This document shows, piece by piece, positions 29,101-38,399 of a DNA stretch of 64,000 nt (position 1 is the first letter of the stretch; each line of letters begins with the position of its first letter). The stretch lies in assembly GCA_963692465.1 (NCBI GenBank), contig OY829943.1, positions 992,001-1,056,000 on the forward strand, in the 5' to 3' direction. Source of the stretch: JAUZOB01 sp963692465 (lineage in GTDB: Bacteria > Bacteroidota > Bacteroidia > Bacteroidales > Prolixibacteraceae). The notes under the pieces were generated by a model that saw only the letters and a list, made by a program, of their open reading frames with translations, was not told the origin of the DNA and searched no databases. The translations under genes were made by a program, and so were the position numbers.

Positions 29101-29299
29101 CAAGTTTAGAAGTAACCTCTTGCTCCACCACCTGAGCCGATGCATTCGGCCATGAATAATTAACCGATACGACAGGCAATGATTCAGAGGGCAGAAACTG
29201 AACATTCAGAAACGGAATTAATCCGGCTCCGGCTACAAACAATACAATAAAAGCCATTAAAACCGAGAAAGTCGAAATCTTATTTTTTTTACCATCCAT
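26144..29299 (-). CDS. RND-family permease (second pump of the cluster)
   Basis: A 1051-residue inner-membrane transporter with the RND layout: one N-terminal membrane segment (FSVLMAFIVLFVAGAGLIPFL), a periplasmic loop, a central membrane block with the proton-relay motif SFGMIIDNSIIMIDHL, a second periplasmic loop, and a C-terminal block (LLSGIVVNAGLYIINQYN). It begins 12 bases after the signal peptidase gene and is the last gene of the operon, with no adaptor of its own. It shares little sequence with the RND pump at 32462, so the two may form a heteromeric pump or serve separate cargo. Confidence 0.9.
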   Translation of the reverse strand: MDGKKNKISTFSVLMAFIVLFVAGAGLIPFLNVQFLPSESLPVVSVNYSWPNASAQVVEQEVTSKLEAIFSTIDGIQDISSVSNKSGGRITISLKKQINLDAARFEIATVIRQVYPKLPQSVSYPSISLGSSGKNETPILTYSLNANENSYYIQKYAEENIKSALSLVKGVSRVSVMGATPYEWEIRFNSQECEQLGIAGADISQSINSYFDKEVLGTGLYRNDNGRERSIRVFLQNKTEDHLNWSKVPIKKVGGRMVYLTDIAKVVYKEQQPDAYFRINGKNTVDIIIYPEPGENTIRLAAQVKKTVGTCIKKLPNGYSMILANDQTEYLNKELTKIGYRILFSLLILLSFVFLVSRNWRYLLLIFISIVSNLVIACIFYYFFKLEIHLYTLAGITVSFGMIIDNSIIMIDHLQHHHNRGVFVSILATTMTTIGALSIIFFLPESQRLNLSDFVRVIIINLSVSMIVASLFIPALFEKIPLPVRRGMNWIRKKRRIARFSMRYAHFIDWNQRHRWLLILLLIFGFGLPVYKIPDHIEEEKTTWDKVFNATLGSDFYQSVRGVTDKILGGSLRLFAENIFSNSYDADPQRIAIYVAASMPEGTTVQQMNEVMKQMEQYIGQFKEVDIFQTSILGPNSGQIVINFKPQYEKSGAPLIVESNLESMANSLGGADWSISGVGQGFHNGLNSDFKTGMIELNGYNYEQLYYYAEILKNQMLANPRVPKDELEISGQMGGGRTLHEYALNFNPEGFARDSLSLLSFYGLLNDKLFSTPLESVMNHNELQSVSLVSDEYGRFSAWDLKHQPFFIGQRFHKLSTLGNVEKEKLGDEICKTNQQYQLFVNYNFIGAPKLAEDFQKENIDAINKVMPLGFKAKTNEIEGMGEMPANKSYLLILLVIGIIYFVCTILLESFRQPFAIILAIPVAYIGVFLTFYLFELNFDQGGFASFILLSGIVVNAGLYIINQYNRLCRERNESGSIRLYLKAWNDKIIPICLTTLSTVLGLVPFLWNGQKEVFWFAFAVGSIGGLFFSLIAVFFYLPLFLKFKHPDSKK

Positions 29300-29311
29300 A
29301 ATCGTTTCAGT

Positions 29312-30505
29312 TTATTCTATCCGTTTAAAGAATCGTTTCCAATTCCAACCATCCTCATTGTTTGCAAATAGAATCAAGACTGCTTTTCCAATAATATTTT
29401 CTTCCGGAACAAATCCCCAGAATCTTGAATCATTCGAATTATGCCGATTATCACCCATCATAAAAAAATAATTCTGATGAAACGTATAAGTCCCAGAAGC
29501 CACATTATTTATCAAAAAACAACCTTTCATTTTCCTAATCTTCACTTGTTCAAATTTTTTCATAATGTCTTGATATATCGCAACCGTACTGTCCGACAAT
29601 ATGATTTCCATCCCCTTTTTAGGAATTCGAATCGGACCGTAATTATCGATAGTCCACAGAAACCGCTTATTCCAAGGAAAAGTATGAACCGCTGCACCTC
29701 GTTGTAACGAATGGTTTTCTACATGAATCCCTGGAATCATTTTTTTCAAAGCCCACAAATCACGATCTGATAACATTGCATGAATTTCTCCATGCTTCCC
29801 AATCATCAACTCCGGATCGCAATGAACCTGAAGACTATCTATCCAGTCATAAAACTGCCACGGATTAAGAGCTTTAACAGCGTATGCATTCTTTACGGTC
29901 GAGTACCTTTTCCCCTGAACACCATTATCCAAAACAATTGAATTTTTTATCTGTAAAAGATCCCCAGGCAACCCAACACATCTTTTAATAAAATCAGCAT
30001 TCTGATCGAAAGGAGGATTAAAGACAACCACATCCCCCCTTTTAATGAGAGAGAACCCCGCAAATCGTTTATTATTCAAATGTTTTGAATGAATATTCAT
30101 ATTATGATTTTTCAATAAAAAATAAATATTCAACAACGGAATCTGATCAGGAGAAGATGGGATAATCGGTCCGTAATTCAACTTTGAAACAAGAATTTTA
30201 TCCCCGCACAACAACGTTTCTTCCATTGAACTGCTTGGAATACAAAAAACCTCCAGGACAAATATTCTCAAAAATATGGAAAACAAGAATATCAGGCACA
30301 AGAAAACTAAAACGTACACGAACGAATGTTTTTTGATAAAAGCTACCGGCTTTATAGAAGACCATGCCAGAAGGCACAAGCCGCCAACAAGCAAAGATCC
30401 GATTGCAAGCCATACGACTCCCAGACACAAAAACATGATTATTAAACATCCCAACAAACAGATTTCTGCTTTTCTATATCGCGTCATTTTCACAAAAAAC
30501 TTCAT
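29312..30505 (-). CDS. lepB: signal peptidase I, cluster-associated
   Basis: A 397-residue S26 peptidase. Three hydrophobic segments lie before the active site (about residues 14-33, 35-50, 60-84). The nucleophile region IPSSSMEETL puts Ser at about 93, and the general base is Lys in FIKRCVGLPGD (about 174). The C-terminal box MGDNRHNSNDSRFWGFV is intact. It cleaves signal peptides after A-x-A. Its ATG overlaps the DUF1573 stop (ATGA), and an RND gene follows, so it is probably dedicated to this export cluster and not the housekeeping enzyme. Confidence 0.93.
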   Translation of the reverse strand: MKFFVKMTRYRKAEICLLGCLIIMFLCLGVVWLAIGSLLVGGLCLLAWSSIKPVAFIKKHSFVYVLVFLCLIFLFSIFLRIFVLEVFCIPSSSMEETLLCGDKILVSKLNYGPIIPSSPDQIPLLNIYFLLKNHNMNIHSKHLNNKRFAGFSLIKRGDVVVFNPPFDQNADFIKRCVGLPGDLLQIKNSIVLDNGVQGKRYSTVKNAYAVKALNPWQFYDWIDSLQVHCDPELMIGKHGEIHAMLSDRDLWALKKMIPGIHVENHSLQRGAAVHTFPWNKRFLWTIDNYGPIRIPKKGMEIILSDSTVAIYQDIMKKFEQVKIRKMKGCFLINNVASGTYTFHQNYFFMMGDNRHNSNDSRFWGFVPEENIIGKAVLILFANNEDGWNWKRFFKRIE

Positions 30506-30939
30506 TTGTTATCAGCCTCTTTTACTGCTCCCCGAATAAATAAAGTATCCGGAGATGCCGAACCATTATAATAAACCATAATCGATTTATTAAATACTCC
30601 GGGTAAGGGTGAAGAATACTGTACTCTGACAGTTCCTTTCTCTCCTGGACTAACAGGTTTTTTAGGCCATTGAGGAACAGTACAACCACAAGATGTTTTT
30701 ACATTATAAATGATTAAAGGAGTCCGGCCAGAATTCTGAAATTCAAAATTAAAAGCAGCTTTTTGATTAATTTTAAGCACTCCAAAATCGTATTTATTTG
30801 TAATAAAACAAACCTTCGCATTTTTAGAATTAGCAGCTGAACTACAACAATAAAAGCCAGCAACAAAAAATACGAGCGAAGCATATAGACAAAAATGCCT
30901 AACGTTTTTTCTTCTAAAATCTATTTTAAGAATACTCAT
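30502..30939 (-). CDS. DUF1573 lipoprotein-like protein
   Basis: A 145-residue exported protein. The hydrophobic start (LYASLVFFVAGFYCCSS) has a Cys-Cys that could serve as a lipobox. The rest is one DUF1573 immunoglobulin-like domain: YDFGVLKINQKAAFNFEFQNSG, then NVKTSCGCTVPQWPKKPVSPGEKGTV. DUF1573 proteins are common next to exported peptide or thioredoxin genes in Bacteroidota, but their role is unknown. Its stop overlaps the signal peptidase start by four bases, which implies coupled translation. Confidence 0.88.
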   Translation of the reverse strand: MSILKIDFRRKNVRHFCLYASLVFFVAGFYCCSSAANSKNAKVCFITNKYDFGVLKINQKAAFNFEFQNSGRTPLIIYNVKTSCGCTVPQWPKKPVSPGEKGTVRVQYSSPLPGVFNKSIMVYYNGSASPDTLFIRGAVKEADNK

Positions 30940-30968
30940 TGTTTCTAATATTTAAAAAATAGTCACAT

Positions 30969-32465
30969 TCATTTTCCTACTTCTGCATCAAAATCCTCAG
31001 ATAAAGTCCGGTTCGTTTTGAAGTCGAATAACGTCAGCTGTTGTAATTCGTAATAATACTGCCAGTAGGTATATACACTATTTACATAGTTTTCCTTTGC
31101 ATCCATCCAGGCCTTTACCGCAGAATTCAGGGCTACCATATCCGCTTTCCCTAATAAAAATTTCTTTTTTGTCATGTCGTATACCATCCGGGCCAAAGAA
31201 TCGGCTTTAGCCGAAAAAAGAATTTGTTTCCCCTGTAAATTAAAATCCAGAACTTTCATTCTTACTTGTTGATCAAAATCAATCAGTCCCTGTTTTACCT
31301 CAATATCCACAGCCTCTTTATTCTTCTGAGCCATTTGTCTCTTTCCTCGGGCCGATCCCCAGTCAAGGATAGGAACATTCAACTGCAAAGCAACCACTTC
31401 CTGACTCATCGGAGCCTTATATGCTGTTTTGAAATGATCCGACTCCTGATTCAATCCGTAACTTGCATTAATTGATGCTGTCACCTTCGATTCTTTGATC
31501 GTCTTATCAAGTGTTTGCTCCGATTCCAGCTGTTTCTGTTTCAAATCAAGAATCGTAGGATTCTGCTTTTGTGCCGCCTCCAGAGCCACTTGTTCATCCA
31601 CCTCTTTTCTCTGTGAGAATTCAGGGACAATCGGTTCAATCTCCGTATTCTCATTAAAACCGAGGAATGAGTTCAGATTAAACCGAGACTTTTTTAATTC
31701 TTTTTCCTGTTCAGCCAAATTAACTTCTGCATTATAGCGGCTCAATTCAAGATTCAGCAACTCATCTTTCTGGATAGCGACAATACCAAAACGTTGCTTC
31801 CCAGCAGCAAGCATCGAATCAGAAGTCAAGATATTCTTATGAGCCATATCCACTTTAATCTTGGCCAGGACCAGATTGAAAAACAAAGTTGTTCCTTTAA
31901 TCTTCATATCCTGCAAAGACTGAACATAGGTTTGTTTCTCCTTTTCATATTTCATCGGAGATATTTTCTTTGCCCATTTGTAATCATTATACCCATTTAA
32001 CGGTTGCTTTAAACCAATACGGATAGGGGTTACGCTATAAGTTTTCAAATGATCAGCTCCATAATTCACCAACCTTGAAATATCCGAATCAATATAAATT
32101 ATTCCCCCTGTCGACCCAATATTCTGGGTAAGCGATAAATCCGAATAGGTCCATAAACTCTGCTGAGGTCTGAATACATCCTGATTCAGTTGTGAATCAT
32201 ATCGTTCCACCATGCTCCGATTATAACTGGCCGGAGTCATGTTTAAAGACAAATTAGGCAATAAGCCGGCCTGATAAGATTTGAATTCCCAGTAAGCCGA
32301 CAAATACATATTCTTTGCCTTAAATGCATCTAACGACTGTTTGTCGGCTAAATTGAGTACCTGATCCAGGGACATCTCTTTTACAACCTTCTGTCCTTCT
32401 GCACGGGCTGTTCCAACAACCAATAAGGCACTAATAATGAGACAAAACGCCCTTTTCTTTCTCAT
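30969..32465 (-). CDS. TolC-family outer-membrane efflux protein
   Basis: A 498-residue outer-membrane channel protein. A signal peptide (ALLVVGTARA) is followed by long amphipathic helices with the outer-membrane efflux pattern (QKVVKEMSLDQVLNLADKQS, LNLELSRYNAEVNLAEQEKE, LQLNVPILDWGSARGKR). It should form the exit duct for the RND pump directly upstream. Its ATG overlaps the RND stop by four bases. Confidence 0.92.
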   Translation of the reverse strand: MRKKRAFCLIISALLVVGTARAEGQKVVKEMSLDQVLNLADKQSLDAFKAKNMYLSAYWEFKSYQAGLLPNLSLNMTPASYNRSMVERYDSQLNQDVFRPQQSLWTYSDLSLTQNIGSTGGIIYIDSDISRLVNYGADHLKTYSVTPIRIGLKQPLNGYNDYKWAKKISPMKYEKEKQTYVQSLQDMKIKGTTLFFNLVLAKIKVDMAHKNILTSDSMLAAGKQRFGIVAIQKDELLNLELSRYNAEVNLAEQEKELKKSRFNLNSFLGFNENTEIEPIVPEFSQRKEVDEQVALEAAQKQNPTILDLKQKQLESEQTLDKTIKESKVTASINASYGLNQESDHFKTAYKAPMSQEVVALQLNVPILDWGSARGKRQMAQKNKEAVDIEVKQGLIDFDQQVRMKVLDFNLQGKQILFSAKADSLARMVYDMTKKKFLLGKADMVALNSAVKAWMDAKENYVNSVYTYWQYYYELQQLTLFDFKTNRTLSEDFDAEVGK

Positions 32466-35400
32466 GATTCAGGTTTTATGTTACTTTTCTTAGAAAAATA
32501 GAGATACAACATCGGGATATAAAACAAACTAACAGCAGTTCCAATAGTCAGTCCGCCAAAGATGGTTAGAGAAAGAGATCTTTGCAGATCGGTTCCTAAA
32601 CCACCGCCAAACATCCCCGGCAACAGTGCAAAGATGGTTGCCAAAGCAGTCATAATAATCGGTTTCAGTCTACGTTGCCCAGCCACTAACACAGCCCGCA
32701 AAGCCCGATAACCGTCTTTTTGCAAAAGACGAATCGTATCCACCTTCAAAATAGAATCGTTAACAATAATGCCGCACATCACCACCATTCCAATCAGCGA
32801 CATTAGATTTATACTGTTTTTAAAGACTACCAGAAAAAATAAAGCAGCACTGATATCAATCGGCACTTCCAGCAAAATGATAAAGGGAAGCCATACCGAT
32901 TCAAACTGTGAGGCCAAAATAAAATAGAGCAGGAATAATGCAACCAGCATAATAAACGCCATCTCTTTAATCAGCTTTCGGTTTGAAAAAATACTACCCG
33001 TAAAACTCACGTCAAAATGGCCATCTTCTTTAGTAATCTGCTCAATCTCATTTTTCACCTGATCCGCTTTCTTATCTTTCACATTAACGGGAACCGGAAA
33101 ATAAGCCCCTTCTTTTCCGGCAATAATCGTTTTTACATCATAATCCCAATGCTCGCTAATCAGACTACTCAGCGGAATCATAATCCCTTTGTCATTGGGG
33201 ACCAGCGTTTCATTCACAATCTGCCCGATGTTCCGTGAGTTACTGCCGATAATAACCGGAGTTGCTGCATTCCGATAGTTGAGCGATAATACATCCTCCT
33301 GATTGAAGCAACTTTTAAGCGTTTGATACAAGGTTGCATTCGAAATATTATAAAGCATTAGTTTCGAAGGATCAATTGAAAAGACAATATGATCCTGCCA
33401 TGCAACCGGTTGTATACCTGCATCCGGAAGTTTGTTTTGCATTCTGGAGAGCAAAAGATTCAGTTGCCTGTTATTCTGATCACTACTCTCAACTAAGGGT
33501 CTTAACCTAGCCATCATGGGCGGCTCATTACTGGCAAACATCACGTCAAATATATTTTCAGCTTTACTGAAAGAAAAAAGAGCATCCGGATACATCTTTC
33601 TCAGCCAATACCCCACTTGTCTTTCCATCGCATCCGCATCCACTCCATCTTTCAGTTTAATATACAGAAGCGATTCAGAAGGCCGGAGTTCCATATCTTT
33701 TCCCATCAAAAACTGCTGTTCGCCCACATAATCCGTATAACTTGCAATATTTTTACGTAGAGACTCTGTCAATCCCATCATCCTCGAATCATTCTCATCC
33801 ACATTTATTTGTTGATTCCAATCCACTTTTACCAACATATCATCCCGTTCCGTATCTGGCAGCTGTTGTTTTTTCAACATAGAAAAAAAGACAAAAGCCA
33901 TTGCGATAATCACGAAGAAAAATACCCATGCCATTTTTTGATGCCGAAGAAATTTATACATCGTGCGTTCATAAATCTGCTCATAGTTCAGTGAATTGAT
34001 CCGGGAAAGAAATGTTGAAGAAATCGGACTACTCTTTTTCCGGTAAATAATGCTATAATACACTGGGATAATAGTCATCGCAACAATCAGAGACGACAAG
34101 AGTCCCACCGCAACCGACATAGCCTCATCGTAAAACAAAGCTCCGGAAATGCCGCTCAGGAAAATCAACGGAATAAAAACAGCACAGGTAGTCAGCATCG
34201 AACTCAACAAAGGAGAGAATACTTCTGCGGTCCCCTTAGAACAGGCATCCAGTAATTTCTCACCACGCAACCATCGCTGGGTAATATTATCTATCACGAT
34301 GATTGAGTTATCCACCATCATTCCCAAGCCCAAGACCAAGCCGGAAAGAGAAATAATATTAATCGTTATTCCCAACAAACTCAGCAGTAATATACTCACC
34401 AGCAACGAAGCAGGAATCGTCATCCCGATCAGAAAAGGAGACCGGTAATCCCTCAGGAATAAGAATAACAGCAGAAAAGCAAGCAATCCGCCCATTGACA
34501 AGTCCTGCTCCATATTGAAGATCGAATAATCAAGCAATTCGGTCTGATCTCTGGTAATCTCGAAATCAATATTCGGATAATCTTTTTTAAATTCATCAAT
34601 GGTCGCATGAAGTCGTTCTTTCAATTTTCCCATCCGGGCATCAGACTGCTTGATGATAGCCAACGATACCGCCTCTTTTCCATTTGCATTCACCACCCCG
34701 GTTACAGGCGCAGGTTGCTCCGAAACTTTCGCAACATCTTTCAATTGCAGCAATCGACCTTTATTTTGAATATAAGTATTCTCCAGATCCGTCTTGCTCC
34801 GCAGAGCGGAACTAAAACGCACATTAAACTGGTACTGTCCGTCACGAATCGACAAATTGCCCAGATTCACATTATTATTACGAATTGCCAACTCCAGTTG
34901 ATCGAACGACAATCCAAGAGCATTCATCATACTAACATCAGGAACCACAAGAAACTCACACGACACTTTTCCGCTCATATCAACCATTGCCACATCCGAC
35001 AATTGTTCCAGTCTTTTTTGAATAACCTGAGAAGCAAAATCACTTAGCTGCATAAACGAATTATCTCCGCTAACACCGTTACCCAGAGAAGTCCCGTTCT
35101 TAAGGGTCATATTCAGGTAAAAAACAGGAATATCAGTCACGCTGGCCTTCGAAGCCCTTGGTCGTTCGATTCCCGAAGGCAAACTGCTCATTGAACGGTC
35201 AATTTTCTCATTAACCTCAATGAATGCGTAATTAATATTGGTTCCGTAATCAAAAGTCAGATAAATCGTTGAACTACCGTCGCATGTTTCGCTATGAATA
35301 TCATCCAGATGCCCCACCTGCATTAACTCCTGACGCAAAGGCTTCACGGCACTGTTTTCCAGTTCACGGGCCGACATATCCCGGCTGTTAATCTGAATAG

Positions 35401-35530
35401 TAATCTTAGGGATATTCACATTAGGCATCAGCGATACCGGAAGTTTGGTTATTGCAACCGTTCCAAGAACCAGCACCGCAATAAAAATCATCGTTACAGC
35501 AATCGGATGCTTTATCAGAAACTTAATCAT
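32462..35530 (-). CDS. RND-family efflux permease
   Basis: A 1022-residue AcrB-type pump. It opens with a typical MIKFLIKHPIAVTMIFIAVL, has the Asp-Asn proton-relay motif GLGMMVDNSIIVIDNI in the fourth membrane helix, and ends with the second set of membrane helices (LMSLIGMVVMCGIIVNDSI, TIFGGLTIGTAVSLFYIP). With the adaptor (35570) and TolC protein (30969) it makes a complete tripartite exporter. Gene order adaptor-pump-TolC is canonical; the flanking peptide, propeller, DUF1573 and peptidase genes are not, and suggest a peptide cargo (inference). Confidence 0.95.
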   Translation of the reverse strand: MIKFLIKHPIAVTMIFIAVLVLGTVAITKLPVSLMPNVNIPKITIQINSRDMSARELENSAVKPLRQELMQVGHLDDIHSETCDGSSTIYLTFDYGTNINYAFIEVNEKIDRSMSSLPSGIERPRASKASVTDIPVFYLNMTLKNGTSLGNGVSGDNSFMQLSDFASQVIQKRLEQLSDVAMVDMSGKVSCEFLVVPDVSMMNALGLSFDQLELAIRNNNVNLGNLSIRDGQYQFNVRFSSALRSKTDLENTYIQNKGRLLQLKDVAKVSEQPAPVTGVVNANGKEAVSLAIIKQSDARMGKLKERLHATIDEFKKDYPNIDFEITRDQTELLDYSIFNMEQDLSMGGLLAFLLLFLFLRDYRSPFLIGMTIPASLLVSILLLSLLGITINIISLSGLVLGLGMMVDNSIIVIDNITQRWLRGEKLLDACSKGTAEVFSPLLSSMLTTCAVFIPLIFLSGISGALFYDEAMSVAVGLLSSLIVAMTIIPVYYSIIYRKKSSPISSTFLSRINSLNYEQIYERTMYKFLRHQKMAWVFFFVIIAMAFVFFSMLKKQQLPDTERDDMLVKVDWNQQINVDENDSRMMGLTESLRKNIASYTDYVGEQQFLMGKDMELRPSESLLYIKLKDGVDADAMERQVGYWLRKMYPDALFSFSKAENIFDVMFASNEPPMMARLRPLVESSDQNNRQLNLLLSRMQNKLPDAGIQPVAWQDHIVFSIDPSKLMLYNISNATLYQTLKSCFNQEDVLSLNYRNAATPVIIGSNSRNIGQIVNETLVPNDKGIMIPLSSLISEHWDYDVKTIIAGKEGAYFPVPVNVKDKKADQVKNEIEQITKEDGHFDVSFTGSIFSNRKLIKEMAFIMLVALFLLYFILASQFESVWLPFIILLEVPIDISAALFFLVVFKNSINLMSLIGMVVMCGIIVNDSILKVDTIRLLQKDGYRALRAVLVAGQRRLKPIIMTALATIFALLPGMFGGGLGTDLQRSLSLTIFGGLTIGTAVSLFYIPMLYLYFSKKSNIKPES

Positions 35531-35569
35531 ATACGGTCCTCTCTTTTAAAATCCAACATAAAGCCCACC

Positions 35570-36649
35570 TCATCGTTTAACGACCACCTTACTTCCATGA
35601 GCCAGATTCAGATTCCCGGAAACGATAACCATATCCCCCGAATTGAGAGTCGCAGCCCGATCCACATTAGGAATCACCGCATAAGAATCACTGTTTTCAC
35701 CGACGATATTTACATAAGTCCAATAAGCCGCACCATTCACCAGGCGAAACAAGACATGCAGGTTATCCCGCATCAAGACCGCAGACTTCGGGACAATCAG
35801 TTGATTCGGAATTCGGGTCAGAATTAAAACCTTCACATTCATTCCATCCAGCAACTGTCCGTTATTTCCAATACGGGCCATCACCTTAACCAAGCCGTTC
35901 TCATCAACCATCGGACTGATTTCGGATACCTGACCTAAAAGCTGTCTATTCCCGGAAAAAGGAGTTACAACCACTTCCTGCCCTCGATGCAAAGACGGTA
36001 ATTCCGATTCCAACACCTGAAATTCTACATCAAGCGACTGATCATTTACAAGAGTACAGAACTCTTCTCCCGCATTAACCCGTTCATAGCGCCTCTTTTT
36101 CAATCCGGAAATAACTCCGGAGAAGGGAGCTCTCAAGACAGAAGCAGATCGATCATTCCGAGCCGCCTCATAGTCAACTAAAGCAGCAGCATACCCTGAA
36201 CGGATTCGGGCAATACGCATCTTTTCTTTAGGAATTCGAATACTATCTTTAAAATCATAACCCTGACCAATCAATGCATCCCACAATTCAAGACGAGCCT
36301 TATCTAACTGAAGTTTGGCCTGACGCAACTTTTGAACCGCATCAATATCCGATAAACGGGCAATGATCTGTCCGGCTCTAACCCGGCTACCTTCCTGAAC
36401 GCCAAGCCATGTTAGTTCCTCGCCCACACGAAATTGCAGCACACTCTTATTAACCGCCTTCAGTTTCCCATTACTAACCAACTGTTTGCAGAAGATTCCC
36501 CTTCGCAAAACCATCATTTCAACAGGCGTTTTCTGCTCCACAACTGGAGCCTGACTACTCTGATTTTCGCCGGATTTATCATTTCTCCCAGAACATCCGG
36601 CAATCAGAGCAATCAATACAAAACTAAAAAAGTAGTTTTTAATCATCAT
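35570..36649 (-). CDS. RND periplasmic adaptor lipoprotein (membrane fusion protein)
   Basis: A 359-residue HlyD/AcrA-type adaptor with a lipobox (ALIAGCSG, Cys about 19). The lipoyl halves (LTWLGVQEGSRVRAGQIIARL and VLRAPFSGVISGL) flank a short helical hairpin (residues about 110-160); a beta-barrel domain follows. It joins the RND pump at 32462 to the TolC protein. Start codons at 36649 and 36646 are both ATG. Confidence 0.92.
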   Translation of the reverse strand: MMIKNYFFSFVLIALIAGCSGRNDKSGENQSSQAPVVEQKTPVEMMVLRRGIFCKQLVSNGKLKAVNKSVLQFRVGEELTWLGVQEGSRVRAGQIIARLSDIDAVQKLRQAKLQLDKARLELWDALIGQGYDFKDSIRIPKEKMRIARIRSGYAAALVDYEAARNDRSASVLRAPFSGVISGLKKRRYERVNAGEEFCTLVNDQSLDVEFQVLESELPSLHRGQEVVVTPFSGNRQLLGQVSEISPMVDENGLVKVMARIGNNGQLLDGMNVKVLILTRIPNQLIVPKSAVLMRDNLHVLFRLVNGAAYWTYVNIVGENSDSYAVIPNVDRAATLNSGDMVIVSGNLNLAHGSKVVVKR

Positions 36650-36726
36650 CAGTTTAGATTTAGCAACACAAGAGTGATCCCATTATATTCTCACAATCCA
36701 ATGGAAATAAATTCTGCCATCTCTTA

Positions 36727-37233
36727 TTAAAAATACTTATCCACTATTTTATTTTTCTGATAAACACTTCCCTCTTCTATCACATTAAAGTTTCGATCAG
36801 TCAAAAAAAGTTCAAGACTTTGAGCATTTACACCTGGATTATCTCTTTCAAAAGCACCTGTTTTATCGATTATCAAATGCTCATTCTTATGCATCTTAAT
36901 CCCAGCTTTTTGCATATAATAATCTATTAAAACACGATCACTGGTTTTCGCAATATAAAATACAGTAATATTTTCAGCATTTTTGCTTTTTGCAACTAAT
37001 TCCAAGAATTTCGAAAGACATACAGAGCAATTTCCATCAAAATACAGAACAATGAAATTCTTACGATACAACATAAACATTGTATTAGCATTTTTCATAT
37101 CAACAAAATATTCTTTCTTAATTTTAGAGATCTTTGGTATTGTTATTTTGTCTTCAATATTACTCCCTATTTTATTTTTCACACAGCCAATAAACAACAA
37201 GCAACCAATTAATAACATCATCCTTCTCTTCAT
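36727..37233 (-). CDS. thioredoxin-like lipoprotein
   Basis: About 168 residues from the ATG; a GTG two codons earlier would overlap the upstream stop as GTGA. A lipobox (LIGCLLFIGC) is followed by a polar linker and a thioredoxin-like fold: NFIVLYFDGNCSVCLSKFLEL carries a CxxC pair (NCSVC), then VFYIAKTSD and LIIDKTGAFERDN. The cis-Pro loop is not clear. It may keep exported Cys-rich peptides in the right redox state. The neighbouring NVEALA-like peptide has several Cys residues, including C-I-Y-C (inference). Confidence 0.7.
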   Translation of the reverse strand: MKRRMMLLIGCLLFIGCVKNKIGSNIEDKITIPKISKIKKEYFVDMKNANTMFMLYRKNFIVLYFDGNCSVCLSKFLELVAKSKNAENITVFYIAKTSDRVLIDYYMQKAGIKMHKNEHLIIDKTGAFERDNPGVNAQSLELFLTDRNFNVIEEGSVYQKNKIVDKYF

Positions 37234-37235
37234 CT

Positions 37236-38309
37236 TCACCTCAATTTATATCGATACAGTTCTGCACTCTCTGCAAAATTTTGATGTTGAGCTGAAGCAT
37301 ATAAATATTTTCCATGCCTATCAATCGTGAAATAAAAAGCACACTGATCCAATTGATATCTACATAACAAGTCTCCTGTCCAACTAAATTTAAATATCTC
37401 AACCGGTTTCGGCTCAAATTCTTTTACAGATATACCGTTCATATCTAAATAAGCAGCATAAACTGCGTCTTTCATTGCAAATGCATACATATATGCCATA
37501 AATATTCTATGATCTTTATGCACAATCATACCCATATCGTTTTTTTTATAATGTACTTGATAAACACCTGGCCCTTCTATTGATCTAATTAAGTTTAATC
37601 TTTGATCAAAAATATCAATGCGATTCATTTGGCGATGGAATACCCAAATATTATTATGATTTGGTTCTTTTATTACTTCCCCACCAGAAACATTAAATGT
37701 AAAATTTTTATTACCCTCTTTCATTGCAGGAAAAGTTACTCCATTTTTTTTATTCAAAAAAAACACAGGAGGAATATTATTATTATACTTTATATTGTCT
37801 ATGTAATATAAATTGTAGCATATCATGTTATTTAAACCAAAATCAACACCATCAAAGAAATAATTAGGGATCTTAACCTTATTAGGGACATAAGTATCAT
37901 GATTTTCTATAACAGAATCAACATTGTAGATAAATACTTCCCCCTTAACAATATCGCTAACATATAAATCATGATCATCACTCCCCTTATATGACAATCG
38001 GCAACTTACTAGTTCTTCTGGTCCATTCCCTTTTCTCCCTATAGATGCGAGTAACTTTTTCGTATGAATATTATAAATATATATGAAATATGGATCAACA
38101 TTTCCACTCGTTTGAATAAAAACAAGCGAATCTCGAACAATTGAATAATTAATGATAGAAATAGGTCCTTTAAGATTAATCTTCTCTCCGATTAATTTAA
38201 CTGTTCTCTTAAAATCGTTTCTTTCAAAATGGAAACACTTGGGTTCTACTCTAGTGCACCCCAAAGCAAATATTACCCAAATTAATAAACAAACATTATA
38301 TCTTTTCAT
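37236..38309 (-). CDS. six-bladed beta-propeller lipoprotein, BF3164 type (propeller 1)
   Basis: A 357-residue lipoprotein (lipobox VIFALGC, Cys 18). Just after it comes the FERNDFKRTVKLIGEKINL segment shared by this cluster, then repeated strands spaced as in a TolB-like propeller (RKGNGPEELVSCRLSY, GVDFGLNNMICYNLYYID, HNNIWVFHRQMNRIDIFD) and the C-terminal LYRYKLR. The family's function is unknown; it may bind exported peptide. It follows the NVEALA-like gene at 38400 across a hairpin and overlaps or abuts the thioredoxin-like gene. Confidence 0.85.
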   Translation of the reverse strand: MKRYNVCLLIWVIFALGCTRVEPKCFHFERNDFKRTVKLIGEKINLKGPISIINYSIVRDSLVFIQTSGNVDPYFIYIYNIHTKKLLASIGRKGNGPEELVSCRLSYKGSDDHDLYVSDIVKGEVFIYNVDSVIENHDTYVPNKVKIPNYFFDGVDFGLNNMICYNLYYIDNIKYNNNIPPVFFLNKKNGVTFPAMKEGNKNFTFNVSGGEVIKEPNHNNIWVFHRQMNRIDIFDQRLNLIRSIEGPGVYQVHYKKNDMGMIVHKDHRIFMAYMYAFAMKDAVYAAYLDMNGISVKEFEPKPVEIFKFSWTGDLLCRYQLDQCAFYFTIDRHGKYLYASAQHQNFAESAELYRYKLR

Positions 38310-38323
38310 ATTCGTTTTTAAAA

Positions 38324-38394
38324 AGGGCTGATTAAAAAGTCAATATCAGATTAGGCAAAAGGAAAAAAATAACATCAAGCTTCTAATCAGCCCT
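38324..38394 (-). promoter_or_regulatory. hairpin between peptide and propeller genes (pair 1)
   Basis: AGGGCTGATTA (38324-38334) pairs perfectly with TAATCAGCCCT (38384-38394) over 11 bases around a 49-base loop. On the minus strand TTTTTAAAAA follows. It lies between the NVEALA-like stop and the propeller start, so it may be a leaky terminator giving more peptide mRNA than export-gene mRNA. Confidence 0.55.
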
Positions 38395-38399
38395 AAAAT

